A stretch of 64,000 nucleotides of DNA. Origin: Bacillota bacterium. Lineage in GTDB: Bacteria; Bacillota; Clostridia; Tissierellales; Tissierellaceae. The stretch is from NCBI GenBank assembly GCA_023388495.1, contig JAEWGC010000037.1, positions 1-64,000 on the forward strand. Reading direction: 5' to 3'. Both the position numbers and the translations under genes were made by a program. Positions 1-9,696 of the stretch are shown in pieces (position 1 is the stretch's first letter; the number at the start of each line of letters is the position of its first letter). The notes under the pieces were generated by a model, which saw only the letters and a list, made by a program, of their open reading frames with translations, had not been told where the DNA came from and did no database searches.

Positions 1-37
1 TTCGTCCTGAGCCAGGATCAAACTCTCATTTAAAAGT
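1..37 (-). rRNA. 16S ribosomal RNA, 5' end only (cut by window edge)
   Basis: The reverse complement of the first bases reads AGAGTTTGATCCTGGCTCAG, the conserved start of bacterial 16S rRNA. The gene runs off the left edge on the minus strand, so an rRNA operon lies to the left. The exact 5' boundary of the mature RNA is estimated from the usual distance to this motif. Confidence 0.95.
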
Positions 38-149
38 TTGACTGCTCATTTTATTTGCTGACTTAATTGTCATGTGTTATTTTTTATAATTCAAAGTTTC
101 TCACACTGTTTAGTTGTCTAGGTTCATCGTCGCCTCGTTGAGGTGACTT

Positions 150-385
150 ACTTAGTATAGCAAACTTTCTGTTTGCTGTCAACTGCTTTTTTTAACTTTT
201 TTTCAAATCATTTTGTTGATTTGTGAAGTTAATTGTCGCAGCCGACTTTTACTATCATACTCTCTTTTTAGAGAGTTGTCAACTGTTTTTTTGAACTTTT
301 TTAAATCTTTAATTTGATTTATTTCGTTCAATGTCGCAGCCGACTTTTATTATAATACACGGTTTTCAATATAAAGTCAACACCT
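150..385 (-). promoter_or_regulatory. Three tandem rRNA operon promoters
   Basis: Three minus-strand promoters, all with 17-bp spacers, precede the 16S gene: TTGACA (177-182) with TATACT (154-159); TTGACA (277-282) with TATGAT (254-259); TTGACT (375-380) with TATTAT (352-357). They are about 100 bp apart, and the two distal ones are followed by the same GTCGCAGCCGACTTTTA segment, so the units look like tandem duplications. Strings of near-consensus promoters are usual for growth-rate-controlled rRNA operons. The stretch 38-150 is transcribed leader with nothing else recognised. Confidence 0.85.
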
Positions 386-451
386 ATTTTGAAAAAAGTT
401 TAAGAATTGCTATAAATATCCAAAGTAATACCCCTAGAGAAGGTTATATCA

Positions 452-1360
452 TTACATGTAAGAGGCTACTAAGCTACCTAGAGCAATTGAATACAGCTTA
501 GCTTCATGGTCATCTGCGCGAGATACTAATACTATAGGAGCTTTTGCACCCATAACGACCCCCGCAGATTTTCCACCAGCAAAATAAGTAATGCTCTTTC
601 CAATTCCATTACCCATTTCAATATTTGGCACTAATAAAACATCTGCATCACCAGCTACATAAGATTTATATCCTTTTATCTCTGCTGATGTTAAAGATAC
701 CGCCAAATCTAATGCCATTGGTCCATCCACTATTACTCCTTTTGAAAATTTACCTTCTTCATATCTGCTTTTCAATTCACCAGCATCTACTGTAGCTACC
801 ATTTTTGGATCTACTTTTTCTTTAGCAGCTAGGCAAGCTACTTTAACTTCTTCTTTTCCCAGAGCTTTTGCTACTGTTACTGCATTTTCTACAATCTTAA
901 ATTTATCTTCCAATGAAGGCTGTAGGTTCATTCCACCATCAGTTAAATAAATTAGTTTTGAATAGCTAGGTATATCATATACCATTACATGACTTAATAA
1001 TGAGTCTGTTCTTAGTCCCCACTCTTTATTTAATACTGCCTTTAATAGTATAGAGGTGTCTACTAAACCTTTCATTATGAAATTAGCTTCCCCATTTGAG
1101 ACCATTTTAACCCCTATTTCTGCTGCCATATTTAGGTCTTTTTCATCTATTATTGTATAAGAAGTTAAATCTAATCCTTTTTCCTTAGCAATTGCCATTG
1201 TTTTTTCTCTATCTCCAATTAATATTGGCTCAGCTATGCCTAGTTTCTTACTTTCTAGAACCGCTCCTAAAACTTCTTCATCATGACAAGCCACTACTGC
1301 TAATTTCATCTTTTCTTCTTTCTTTAAATTTAATAATTCCTCTAATCTATTAACTTTCAT
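452..1360 (-). CDS. ptb: Phosphate butyryltransferase (Ptb/Pta family)
   Basis: This 302-residue protein has the length and pattern of phosphate butyryltransferase, which moves the acyl group of butyryl-CoA (or a similar acyl-CoA) to phosphate for ATP production in butyrate fermentation. The C-terminal stretch with GNGIGKSITYFAGG and GVVMGAKAPIVLVSRAD is characteristic of the PTA/PTB family. A GGAGGG ribosome site lies six bases before the ATG. No butyrate kinase gene is adjacent, so partner and exact acyl specificity are inferred; phosphate acetyltransferase activity cannot be excluded. It lies between the rRNA promoters and a TPR gene read in the same direction with a 22-bp gap. Confidence 0.85.
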   Translation of the reverse strand: MKVNRLEELLNLKKEEKMKLAVVACHDEEVLGAVLESKKLGIAEPILIGDREKTMAIAKEKGLDLTSYTIIDEKDLNMAAEIGVKMVSNGEANFIMKGLVDTSILLKAVLNKEWGLRTDSLLSHVMVYDIPSYSKLIYLTDGGMNLQPSLEDKFKIVENAVTVAKALGKEEVKVACLAAKEKVDPKMVATVDAGELKSRYEEGKFSKGVIVDGPMALDLAVSLTSAEIKGYKSYVAGDADVLLVPNIEMGNGIGKSITYFAGGKSAGVVMGAKAPIVLVSRADDHEAKLYSIALGSLVASYM

Positions 1361-1382
1361 AGTCTTCCCTCCATATTAAATA

Positions 1383-2516
1383 TTATTTTTCCAAAATATT
1401 ATCTAAAATAGCCTTTTGAGCATTCATACTTTCATCGTTAGGATTTAGATCTACTGCATTTTTTATATCGTCATAAGCATCCTGTAGTTGTCCTAGCTGT
1501 AGATAACATAATCCTCTATTAAATATAAGTTTATAATCATTTGGTATATTTTCAATACCTTCTGTAAATACATCTATAGCTCTATCCATATCCCCTATTG
1601 TAAATAAACAAATCCCTAATTCATTATAAACATCGGAATTATCCTTGTAAAGCTCTAAGGATTCTTGAAAATAATCTATTGCATTCTCTAAATCCGAAAG
1701 CCCCTTATAACAAGCACCTATTAGATATCTAAGTTCCCACCATTTATCAAACTTAGGTAATAGTTTTAGAAAAACATCAAGAGCCTTATCAAAATACTCC
1801 CTTGATAAATAAGTTAATCCTGTCTCTAAAGCCACATCATTTTCAATAAGTTCTATTTCTCCCCTTATCTCTTGAAGTCTTAGCTCGTCCCTATCTAAAG
1901 TTAGGTGTTTGGTCCAAATAAGCTTTGCCTTTAGATATTGCCCTAAAAATTTATAGTGATATCCAAGTTTATAATATGCCAAAGGATATTTATCATCTAT
2001 ATCTAGTATTGTTTCCAGCTCACTTGTAGATTTTTTGAGAAGTTTCATTCCTTTATCTTCTTGCTCTTCTTCAAGATATCTTTTTGCTATTCCCTCCAAT
2101 GCAAGGGCATAATTAAATATACCATTTATATTCTTAGGATTAATATGTTTTAATGCCCTAAAGTAAATGGATCCTTTATCATAGTCATCTTCTTCCATAG
2201 CCTTAATTCCTTGATAGAAAATATATTCTTCTGCCTTAGTGTTATAAGACATTAGAATATTTTCATAATCCTTCATATGTGTGAACTGAGAATCTATTCC
2301 CATTAAATATATAATACCTTCCATTATATGGGCTAATTTTATTCCTTCTTCCATATCCCCTTCTACTATTCCATTTACAAGAGTATCTGTTATTATGGGA
2401 AGTGGAATATCCTTATCTACTGGGTATCCCTTAATATTAGTTGTTGTATCTTTTTTTAATTCAATAAATGTAATCTTATCTACTTTTTGTCTAAAATATT
2501 CATCTATATAGTCCAT
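1383..2516 (-). CDS. Tetratricopeptide repeat protein
   Basis: A 377-residue soluble protein without signal peptide. Several degenerate 34-residue TPR units can be seen, clearest in the C-terminal half (for example ALDVFLKLLPKF, AIDYFQESLELYKDNSDVYN, AIDVFTEGIENIPNDYK and AYDDIKNAVDLNPND). TPR arrays are protein-binding scaffolds; the partner is unknown. The gene sits between a membrane-protein gene and ptb in one minus-strand series with short gaps, so cotranscription is likely. No catalytic domain is visible. Confidence 0.8.
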   Translation of the reverse strand: MDYIDEYFRQKVDKITFIELKKDTTTNIKGYPVDKDIPLPIITDTLVNGIVEGDMEEGIKLAHIMEGIIYLMGIDSQFTHMKDYENILMSYNTKAEEYIFYQGIKAMEEDDYDKGSIYFRALKHINPKNINGIFNYALALEGIAKRYLEEEQEDKGMKLLKKSTSELETILDIDDKYPLAYYKLGYHYKFLGQYLKAKLIWTKHLTLDRDELRLQEIRGEIELIENDVALETGLTYLSREYFDKALDVFLKLLPKFDKWWELRYLIGACYKGLSDLENAIDYFQESLELYKDNSDVYNELGICLFTIGDMDRAIDVFTEGIENIPNDYKLIFNRGLCYLQLGQLQDAYDDIKNAVDLNPNDESMNAQKAILDNILEK

Positions 2517-2532
2517 AATTCACCTTCTATTC

Positions 2533-3285
2533 TTAAAACTTATTCATAAACATTCTTTTTCTTCTAGTACTAGTACTTAACAATTTAAACAAATGACCTC
2601 TATAGATCATTGTAAACGAAAATAATCCTTGACCCAATAGGTATTTCATAATACTTAAACCATCTAATCCAAATCCAACAGATAGATGCGTTGTAAATAA
2701 GTCAGTTATTATATTACCTGTAAGATAAAAAAGCGCTATATAAAATATTGCATTTGGAAGAAGCCAGTTCAGCCAATTCTCCTTCATAAAATCAACGGCA
2801 TACATAATACTGTCCATAGGATCTAAAACTTTTAAATACAATGTCTCAGGCAATGGATTAAGCAAAAGTAATATAGACACCATTATTATAATGTTTAAAA
2901 CATAAGGATTAAAGCCTAACATTCCTTGAATCATAGATAATAAATAACTACCTATCCAGGCAAAAAAGAAAATGGTATATACCTTTCTAGTGAAATATTT
3001 GAATCCATCTTTAAAATCCTGGAATGTTATTTTATCATAATTAATCACATTAAATAGTAAATATAAATAATTCGAAATCAAACTGGCACTAACTATAGCC
3101 AGGGCAATACCTGCAAATATAGATAGAATACCACTAAATATAGTTAAGACTAATGAGAAAATAACCATATTTATAATTATATAAGCTATCCCAGTGAAAA
3201 TTATCATCCAATTCTTCTTTAAGCTAGACAATGTCTTTTTTATTGTCTGTGCATTGATCATAAAAAAATCTTTTATTATATCCAA
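2533..3285 (-). CDS. Integral membrane protein of unknown function
   Basis: A 250-residue hydrophobic protein with about six predicted membrane segments (roughly residues 28-50, 53-75, 105-118, 130-147, 172-192 and 210-227) and a basic C-terminus (TRRKRMF). It starts at TTG two bases after the stop of the upstream radical SAM gene, and its ribosome site AGGAG overlaps that gene's last codons, so translation is probably coupled. It resembles general polytopic proteins of the DUF624/YesL style only in outline. I do not recognise a family. Confidence 0.7.
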   Translation of the reverse strand: MDIIKDFFMINAQTIKKTLSSLKKNWMIIFTGIAYIIINMVIFSLVLTIFSGILSIFAGIALAIVSASLISNYLYLLFNVINYDKITFQDFKDGFKYFTRKVYTIFFFAWIGSYLLSMIQGMLGFNPYVLNIIIMVSILLLLNPLPETLYLKVLDPMDSIMYAVDFMKENWLNWLLPNAIFYIALFYLTGNIITDLFTTHLSVGFGLDGLSIMKYLLGQGLFSFTMIYRGHLFKLLSTSTRRKRMFMNKF

Positions 3286-3286
3286 A

Positions 3287-5056
3287 TTAAATCAGCTCCT
3301 TTGTTATATGACTTATATCGTAAATTTTACACCTATTTATAACTCCTTGTGTGTAAACAAATAATATATCTATATTAGAGTTACAGTTTATTGGATTATA
3401 ACCATTTTCTATTATTTTAAATATATTAACTCCAAAACCTTCAATTGCAATCTCTTGAATTATCTTTTTCGTTGGTAAACCTTTATATTCTAATAGATAT
3501 TCTCTAACTACTCTTTCATCCTTTAGGATCTCATGTATATCCTTTTGACTAATACCCACTTCCAAGCTAGAGATGCCCCTAGGAATCCTGGATCCTTTAT
3601 TATTCTTTATAAAATCAAACCTTAATAGTTCATTAAATATACAAACATCATCAAATCCTTTATGCTTATAAAACTCCATTAGAATTTCATATAAACTATT
3701 TCTGCTATTTGATATCTTATGATAATCTTCCTTTTCCCAATAATAGGAGAAGTCTTCATAAAAATCAAAGGTGCTTGTATAATGATTATTTACTATATAT
3801 TCTAGTGAATGCTCAAAATAGCCTTCATTATAATATCTTTCTACTAAATCTTCTATGGCTTTTAATTTAATTATCTCTTTGTAACTTATAAAATCATTTT
3901 CCAGTATCTCATAGGGTGGTAGATCTAAATATTTAAAGCCATATTTATCCTCATCTTTTCTTAGTCCCGAACCTTTCAGTAGTTTTAGAAAGCCTAGTTG
4001 TATTTTTTCAGGTCTTATTTCATATACATCATTAAATGATTTCCTAAAGGAGTTATAACCTTCATATGGAAGCCCTGCAATTAAATCTAAATGTTGGTGA
4101 ATATTTTTATATGACTTTATTTCCTTAGTAATATCCCTTAACTTTTCAAAATCTGTAGTTCTACCAATGGCTACTATTGTATCTAAATTAGTTGATTGTA
4201 CTCCTACTTCAAATTGAAATAATCCTTCTTTTACTCCCGATAAAAAGTCTAACATCTCTCTATCTAATAGATGTGCAGTAACTTCAAAGTGAAAGTTTAT
4301 ATCCTTTGGATCTTTATCTATAATAAAATTCATGATCTCCATGGCATATTTTTTATTAGCATTAAAGGTTCTATCTACAAACTTTACCTGTCTTACTTTC
4401 CCATCAATAAGATTATTTAACTCTTCTTTAACCCTATCTATAACAAAATACCTTACTCCTTTAATAGTGGAGGAAAGACAAAATTCACAGTTAAAAGGGC
4501 ATCCTCTTGAAGATTCAAAATATATTATCTTGTTTTCAAACTCGTCTCCTATGTTCTTATATGGAGATGGAATACTATTTAAATCCTTAATCAAAGGCCT
4601 TGGAGGATTTGTTATTGTTCTATTTCCTTCACGATAAATTAATCCCTGTATATTTGCATAATCTTCATTGCCATTAGTTAAGTTTTTTACAAATTCCTTA
4701 AAGGTTTCCTCTCCCTCTCCATAGATGATAAAATCGACAAATCTATTATCTTCTAAAATCTTTTCTCCATCAAAGGAAACCTCTGGTCCTCCCAAAATTA
4801 TCTTTAATCTAGGGTTAACCATTTTTAAAATCTTGCATATCTTTAAAGTCTCTGTTAGATTCCAGATATAAGTTGAAAATCCTATTACATCTGGCTCTAA
4901 TTTATATAAATCCGAAGCTATAAAATCTATACTTTGATTTATTGTATATTCTTTTATATCAATATAGGTTAAGTCTTCCACATACCCCTTAAGGTATCTA
5001 ATGGATAAACATGAGTGGATAAACTTAGAATTTAATGTACTTAGTATTACCTTCAT
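3287..5056 (-). CDS. B12-binding radical SAM protein (DUF4080-type)
   Basis: The 589-residue protein begins with a cobalamin-binding Rossmann-like region (about residues 1-130, with IGFSTYIWN and IILGGPEVSF), followed by a radical SAM core whose cluster motif CPFNCEFC gives cysteines at 186, 190 and 193. The C-terminal third matches my memory of the DUF4080 extension found in clostridial members. Such enzymes use a 4Fe-4S cluster and S-adenosylmethionine, usually for methylation or rearrangement of an unreactive carbon; the substrate is unknown. It is the first gene of the run leading to the membrane and TPR genes. A GGAAGG ribosome site precedes the ATG. Confidence 0.85.
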   Translation of the reverse strand: MKVILSTLNSKFIHSCLSIRYLKGYVEDLTYIDIKEYTINQSIDFIASDLYKLEPDVIGFSTYIWNLTETLKICKILKMVNPRLKIILGGPEVSFDGEKILEDNRFVDFIIYGEGEETFKEFVKNLTNGNEDYANIQGLIYREGNRTITNPPRPLIKDLNSIPSPYKNIGDEFENKIIYFESSRGCPFNCEFCLSSTIKGVRYFVIDRVKEELNNLIDGKVRQVKFVDRTFNANKKYAMEIMNFIIDKDPKDINFHFEVTAHLLDREMLDFLSGVKEGLFQFEVGVQSTNLDTIVAIGRTTDFEKLRDITKEIKSYKNIHQHLDLIAGLPYEGYNSFRKSFNDVYEIRPEKIQLGFLKLLKGSGLRKDEDKYGFKYLDLPPYEILENDFISYKEIIKLKAIEDLVERYYNEGYFEHSLEYIVNNHYTSTFDFYEDFSYYWEKEDYHKISNSRNSLYEILMEFYKHKGFDDVCIFNELLRFDFIKNNKGSRIPRGISSLEVGISQKDIHEILKDERVVREYLLEYKGLPTKKIIQEIAIEGFGVNIFKIIENGYNPINCNSNIDILFVYTQGVINRCKIYDISHITKELI

Positions 5057-5208
5057 CTACTTACCTTCCTTTTTTTATATTAAATACATTATATCATTAG
5101 TTTTTGGTCTTATACAGAGAATTTATGAAATCATAAGAATAGCCATTGAATTTTTGATAAAAGTCTTATAAAATAGATTGTATAATACGACAAGAAAGGA
5201 GATAATTC

Positions 5209-5403
5209 ATGAGAGAGTTCGACAAGATTTCTATTCAGGAAATGTCTAAAGAAGATATGCTTTTGATTATTGAAGCTTTGGAATATACAGGTAATAATAC
5301 TAAGATAAACGAATTTATAAGCCTAAAGGATAGCATCGTTGAGGAATTAAGTTCTTTGGCAGAAATTGACGAAAAAGATTTTTTAGAATATCTAAAAAAA
5401 TAG
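5209..5403 (+). CDS. Small acidic protein of unknown function
   Basis: A 64-residue acidic, mostly helical protein (start REFDKISIQEMSKEDML, end DEKDFLEYLKK). The start is supported by GAAAGGAGATAATTC just before the ATG and a TATAAT hexamer at about 5187. It is divergent from the radical SAM gene and convergent with the next gene, with a terminator-like hairpin straight after the stop. No family is recognised. It is probably real because of the good ribosome site and terminator. Confidence 0.6.
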   Translation: MREFDKISIQEMSKEDMLLIIEALEYTGNNTKINEFISLKDSIVEELSSLAEIDEKDFLEYLKK

Positions 5404-5425
5404 ACCCCTAGGGTCTATCTTTTAA
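5400..5425. terminator. Bidirectional terminator
   Basis: The inverted repeat TAGACCC-CTA-GGGTCTA is followed by T-rich sequence on the plus strand and preceded by an A-run that becomes a T-run on the minus strand. It lies between two convergent genes and overlaps the end of the minus-strand one. Confidence 0.7.
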
Positions 5426-6380
5426 ATAAATACATACCAGTTTTGGTTTGAATTAGAGAAGTTAAGGTATTATCCCTTACTTCTTTTTTTATTACCCTTG
5501 CCTCTTTAAGTAAAGAGTGAAAAAATACTTGTCCTTCATTGAAGCTAAAAATATCTGGTAAAATATATTCTTTTATCTTTAACCTTTCAGGCTCTATCCT
5601 AGATTTTCTTAAAAGAATAATATACTCCCCAAGGCTCATATAAAATTTAGGCATCTCATATTCTTCATCTGAATTATATAAAAAGCTGTATACTATTTTC
5701 CCTATAAAAGTCTTAGGATCTTTTTTCTCTAATACATCTATGATATCTTCTAGATTTGGATATCTATTGTTTCTTATTCCATTTAAAGTGTTTAGCAAAT
5801 GTATTCTTTCCCTTTCAAAGTCAACCTTGAAATTATGGGGATAGTCTTCAATTTTTATCCTATAATTTTTTTTATATTTTATCATATAATCTATTTGAGC
5901 AAATCCAATAATATTTTCCTTTAGTTTATCTATCAAATCCGTTTCCCATGGACTAGAAGTTAATCCATATAGCAAATATGCAATAGATACAGCTTCAAAT
6001 ATTATCTGTAGATTCCCAGTTGTAAATAATATATTTTTTACGATCTCTTCTTCTATTATTTCATGCTTCTGATTTGCAAGTACTATAGGTATTATTCTAC
6101 TTATAATAGAATCATCTTTTTCATTCCAATATATACTTGGCTCTACCCTTCCCTGTGCATTTAACAGGGAAGGATTTTCTCCAAATCTATAGCTTAGCCA
6201 TAGTTTAAATTCCTGTAGAAATCTAGTATAGTCAATTCTTACAGCTTCTTCATTCATCATAGGAATCAAAGACTTTGTGGTTATTATAGCTAGCTGAGAT
6301 ATATAATCATATCTTTTACTTTCCCTATAATTTTCTTTAAATAAATCTAATAATAATCTTTCAATACCTATATTATCCAT
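5415..6380 (-). CDS. Conserved-looking protein of unknown function, downstream of argS
   Basis: A protein of about 321 residues when started at the ATG at 6380, four bases after the argS stop; an upstream in-frame TTG at 6407 would overlap argS and has no better ribosome site. It is helical with no signal peptide or clear membrane span. The middle part (SIISRIIPIVLAN, then a long helical stretch) faintly recalls the core of ADP-ribosylglycohydrolases, but the metal-binding aspartate motifs of that family are not evident, so this is not a call. It is probably cotranscribed with argS. Confidence 0.6.
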   Translation of the reverse strand: MDNIGIERLLLDLFKENYRESKRYDYISQLAIITTKSLIPMMNEEAVRIDYTRFLQEFKLWLSYRFGENPSLLNAQGRVEPSIYWNEKDDSIISRIIPIVLANQKHEIIEEEIVKNILFTTGNLQIIFEAVSIAYLLYGLTSSPWETDLIDKLKENIIGFAQIDYMIKYKKNYRIKIEDYPHNFKVDFERERIHLLNTLNGIRNNRYPNLEDIIDVLEKKDPKTFIGKIVYSFLYNSDEEYEMPKFYMSLGEYIILLRKSRIEPERLKIKEYILPDIFSFNEGQVFFHSLLKEARVIKKEVRDNTLTSLIQTKTGMYLFKR

Positions 6381-6384
6381 ATAT

Positions 6385-8085
6385 CTACATTCTCTCTGGT
6401 GCTTCAATACCTAATAAGTCTAATCCTGTTTTCAATACAGTTTTAGCTGTAAAGGATAGCATAAGTCTTGCTTTTTTAAGTTCTATATCGTCTGTAATTA
6501 TAGGGCAGGTATTATAGAATTTATTATAGGCCTTTGCTATTTCAACTATATGTCTAGTAATGAAATACGGTTCATTTTTTTCCATAGCATCTACTACTAC
6601 CCTAGGGAAATCATATATTAGTCTAGTTATATTTATTTCTTCCTCAGTGCTTAGTAAACTATAGTCTACCTTGTCCCCTACATTAAATTCTCCTCTTTCA
6701 AGTAGAGAGTTTATTCTTGCATGAGTGTATTGAACATAGGGACCTGTTTCACCTTCAAAGCTCAGAGTCCTATCCCAAGAGAATACATAGTCTTTAATTC
6801 TTTGGTTAAATAATTCTTGGAATATTACAGCTCCTATTCCAACTTGTTTTGCTACTTCTTCTTTATTTTCTAATTTTGGATTTCTCTCATTTATTATATT
6901 TAAAGTATTTTTGATTGCAGTATTTAGTACATCCTCTAAAAATACGACTCTACCTTTTCTAGTAGATAATGTACCATCCTCTAGACTAACCATTCCAAAT
7001 GGAATATGGATACAATCATTTGCCCATTCATATCCCATAAGCTCTATTACCTTCATCCAAGCTTTGAAATGAAGATTTTGTTGTGATGCTACTACATAGA
7101 TGTTTTTATAGAAATCATAGGTTTTCTTTCTATAAAAGGCAGCTGCAATATCTCTTGTTGTATATAAAGTTGAACCATCTCTCTTCATAATAAGAGCTGG
7201 CGGCATTCCATGCTCTTCTAAATCTACTAAATATGCTCCTTCTGATTCCTTTAATAGATTCTTTTCCTTTAGTTCTTCAATCACTGCTGGCATCTTATCA
7301 GAGTAGAAGGACTCTCCTGCATAGGAATCAAATTTAATATTTAACATATCGTATACCTTGTTAAATTCCTTTAGAGATATTTCTCTAATCCACTCCCATA
7401 GTGCAACTGCTTCTTCATTTCCATCTTCTAGTTCCTTGAACCAATATCTAGCTTCATCTCTTAATTCCTCATGTTCCTCTGCTTCTGCATTAAATCTAAC
7501 ATATAGCTTTAATAATTCATTTATAGGGTCTGCTTCTATTACTTCCCTATCTCCCCATTTCTTATATGCAGAAATAAGCATACCGAATTGAGTACCGTAG
7601 TCACCTAGGTGATTTATTGCTATGGTATTAAATCCAAGGAACTTATATATCTTATAAAGAGAATTTCCTATAACTGTTGTTCTAATATGCCCAATATGGA
7701 AAGGCTTTGCTATATTAGGTGATGAGTATTCAACTATAACTGTCTTCCCATTACCCATATCTGATGAACCATATTTAGTCTCTTTTTCCTTTACTTCATT
7801 TAAAGTAACTTCTGTAAGCTTACCTTTATTTATAAAGAAATTTAGATATGCCCCTTTATTCTCTATCTTTTCAAAGTATTCGTTCTCTCCAAATTTACCT
7901 GCTAATTCTTCTGCTATCATAGGTGGTGCCTTTCTAAATGCCTTAGCTAATCTAAATACTGGAAAAGCATAATCCCCCATATCATAAGATGGTGGCACTT
8001 CTATTAAAGAAGATATTTCTTCTTCTGTAAGCGCATCTACTTGGCTTTTAATTAATTTAACAACTTCTTCCCTAAAGTTTAACAT
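6385..8085 (-). CDS. argS: Arginyl-tRNA synthetase
   Basis: Class I synthetase that charges tRNA-Arg. The HIGH-like signature appears as PNIAKPFHIGHIRTT and the C-terminal half carries the DALR anticodon-binding region (VQYTHARINSLL and onward), ending in the typical LGIEAPERM. With the ATG at 8085 the protein has 566 residues, the usual family size; this start has AAGGAGGT eight bases upstream. The frame stays open further upstream into the T-box leader, but that extension is not protein. The leader shows control by uncharged tRNA-Arg. Confidence 0.97.
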   Translation of the reverse strand: MLNFREEVVKLIKSQVDALTEEEISSLIEVPPSYDMGDYAFPVFRLAKAFRKAPPMIAEELAGKFGENEYFEKIENKGAYLNFFINKGKLTEVTLNEVKEKETKYGSSDMGNGKTVIVEYSSPNIAKPFHIGHIRTTVIGNSLYKIYKFLGFNTIAINHLGDYGTQFGMLISAYKKWGDREVIEADPINELLKLYVRFNAEAEEHEELRDEARYWFKELEDGNEEAVALWEWIREISLKEFNKVYDMLNIKFDSYAGESFYSDKMPAVIEELKEKNLLKESEGAYLVDLEEHGMPPALIMKRDGSTLYTTRDIAAAFYRKKTYDFYKNIYVVASQQNLHFKAWMKVIELMGYEWANDCIHIPFGMVSLEDGTLSTRKGRVVFLEDVLNTAIKNTLNIINERNPKLENKEEVAKQVGIGAVIFQELFNQRIKDYVFSWDRTLSFEGETGPYVQYTHARINSLLERGEFNVGDKVDYSLLSTEEEINITRLIYDFPRVVVDAMEKNEPYFITRHIVEIAKAYNKFYNTCPIITDDIELKKARLMLSFTAKTVLKTGLDLLGIEAPERM

Positions 8086-8094
8086 AACTAACCT

Positions 8095-8325
8095 CCTTAA
8101 ATAATAATAGCTCTCGTCTCTAATATAAGAGACGAGAGCTAACCCGTGATACCACTCTTGTTGGCAAATGCCCACTCGAAATTTTAACGCTACTAGCGTA
8201 ATATCCTACTGTTTTCAGATATATTCTCCTAAGTTCTCTTCAAATATTTCCTATGCACTGGCTCCCACCAACCCAGCTCGCTTTGCCACGGTTAAATATC
8301 CTACTGTCTCAATCTACGAATTATA
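8095..8325 (-). promoter_or_regulatory. T-box riboswitch leader of argS
   Basis: The transcript shows the T-box pattern: stem I with the GCGAGCTGGG...GGTGGGAGCCAGTGC arm, then AGAGTGGTATCACGGGTT, a variant of the T-box core that binds the tRNA acceptor end, followed by a strong hairpin AGCTCTCGTCTC/GAGACGAGAGCT (8109-8140). A plausible arginine specifier AGA is in GAAGAGAACTTAG. The hairpin is followed not by a clean U-run but by TATTATTATTTAAGGAGGT, that is, nearly directly by the ribosome site. Confidence 0.9.
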
Positions 8326-8421
8326 TATAATTATTACTATATAATATACAATATTGTAGTTAAAAATACAAGATTTATTTAAAAGTATTCTACTAAATTA
8401 CAAATTATTATATTATCTCGA

Positions 8422-9672
8422 CTAATTCATATCTAAAAATAATGCTTTTTCCTTATTTAAAGCTAATACATTAATTAAAAATAATAGTATACCTCCCACC
8501 GTTGTTATAAAATAAGCTGGTATCTTATTTAATAAGAATCCAGATAGTATTAATGCCAATGGCAATATTGCTTTTACCATGGTCATTACTATACTTAATA
8601 CTCTTCCTCTATATTCATTAGGTATCATCCTTTGAAGAATATATAAAATTGGTATATCTATAAAAGAAATAGCAACTCCAAAAACAATCATTATACCACA
8701 GTAATAGGAAGTATATATAGGATTAGTAAAGACAAAGCTTTTAAATAATACTGGAAGTCCTAATAAATTTGTACATATACCTAATATAAGACTAGAAACT
8801 ATTAAAATCTTTTTATATGAGGTTTTTTTCATGACTCTCTTAACTATTATTGCACCTGCTATCATACCTAGTGGAAATGAACTCTGGATTATTCCTAGAG
8901 CTTTAGAGCCTAATACCAATATATTGTTAATTATATATGGCAAAGGTATGGTAACTGATAGTCCTATAAAGAAATTCAAACTAATAAAAACGCTAAAAAG
9001 TCCTATGATCTCTTTTTCTCCAGCTATATATTCTAATCCCCTTTTCATATCCTCCAAAAATCTAATGCTATTCTCACTGTCATTGTTTCCACTATAATTA
9101 AGTTTAAAATCTATAAACATCTCAGATATTCCAGAAAGTACATAGGAAACGCCACTAAACAAAATAAAATATCTAATGTCTATGAAGGCAAATACAATGC
9201 CTCCTACCATTGGACCTAGTATTGAAGAAATAGAATCTATGATTTTGCTAATAGAGTTAATGTTTATTAACATATTCTCTGAAACAATATTTGGAACTGC
9301 CGATTCCATAGATATTCCAAATATTGTTATGAAAATTGTTGTAATAAATGTACTTATATATATCATTTCTAGACTTAATCCATATATACCACTAACTATA
9401 TATAATAACATAAGAAACATTCCATTTATTATATCCATAGAAACAACTATTTTCTTTTTATCAAACCTATCTGCCAAAACTCCAGCAAATGGATTGATAA
9501 CTAACATAGGTATTATACTCACTATCAGAGACAATGCAAAGCTCATTCCTGAACCTGTGATTTTTAATACATGAAGCCCTATGGCAAAAGAATAAATAGA
9601 TGCTCCAAAAATGGATACAAACTTGCCCAATGAAAATAGTATGAAGTTTAGTCTTTCTTTTTTATTTTTCAT
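8422..9672 (-). CDS. MFS exporter (MefA/enterobactin-exporter-like)
   Basis: A 416-residue major facilitator protein with twelve predicted membrane segments. The loop between helices 2 and 3 carries the signature GVLADRFDKKKIV. The overall form (start KKERLNFILFSLGKFVSIFG, no long central loop) is that of the MFS_3 group, which includes macrolide exporters such as MefA. The likely role is proton-driven drug export; the substrate is unknown. The ATG has a clean AGGAGG. It is separated from the upstream MerR-methyltransferase gene by a terminator and has its own MerR-type promoter, so that protein is probably its regulator. Confidence 0.85.
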   Translation of the reverse strand: MKNKKERLNFILFSLGKFVSIFGASIYSFAIGLHVLKITGSGMSFALSLIVSIIPMLVINPFAGVLADRFDKKKIVVSMDIINGMFLMLLYIVSGIYGLSLEMIYISTFITTIFITIFGISMESAVPNIVSENMLININSISKIIDSISSILGPMVGGIVFAFIDIRYFILFSGVSYVLSGISEMFIDFKLNYSGNNDSENSIRFLEDMKRGLEYIAGEKEIIGLFSVFISLNFFIGLSVTIPLPYIINNILVLGSKALGIIQSSFPLGMIAGAIIVKRVMKKTSYKKILIVSSLILGICTNLLGLPVLFKSFVFTNPIYTSYYCGIMIVFGVAISFIDIPILYILQRMIPNEYRGRVLSIVMTMVKAILPLALILSGFLLNKIPAYFITTVGGILLFLINVLALNKEKALFLDMN

Positions 9673-9696
9673 ATTGATTCCTCCTGTCTTAGCTAC

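Noticed and set aside
5415..6380. ADP-ribosylglycohydrolase
   Set aside because: Only faint resemblance in the middle; the metal-binding aspartate motifs are not visible.
8086..8175. N-terminal extension of argS
   Set aside because: The extra codons fall in the T-box hairpin, and the perfect ribosome site belongs to the ATG at 8085.
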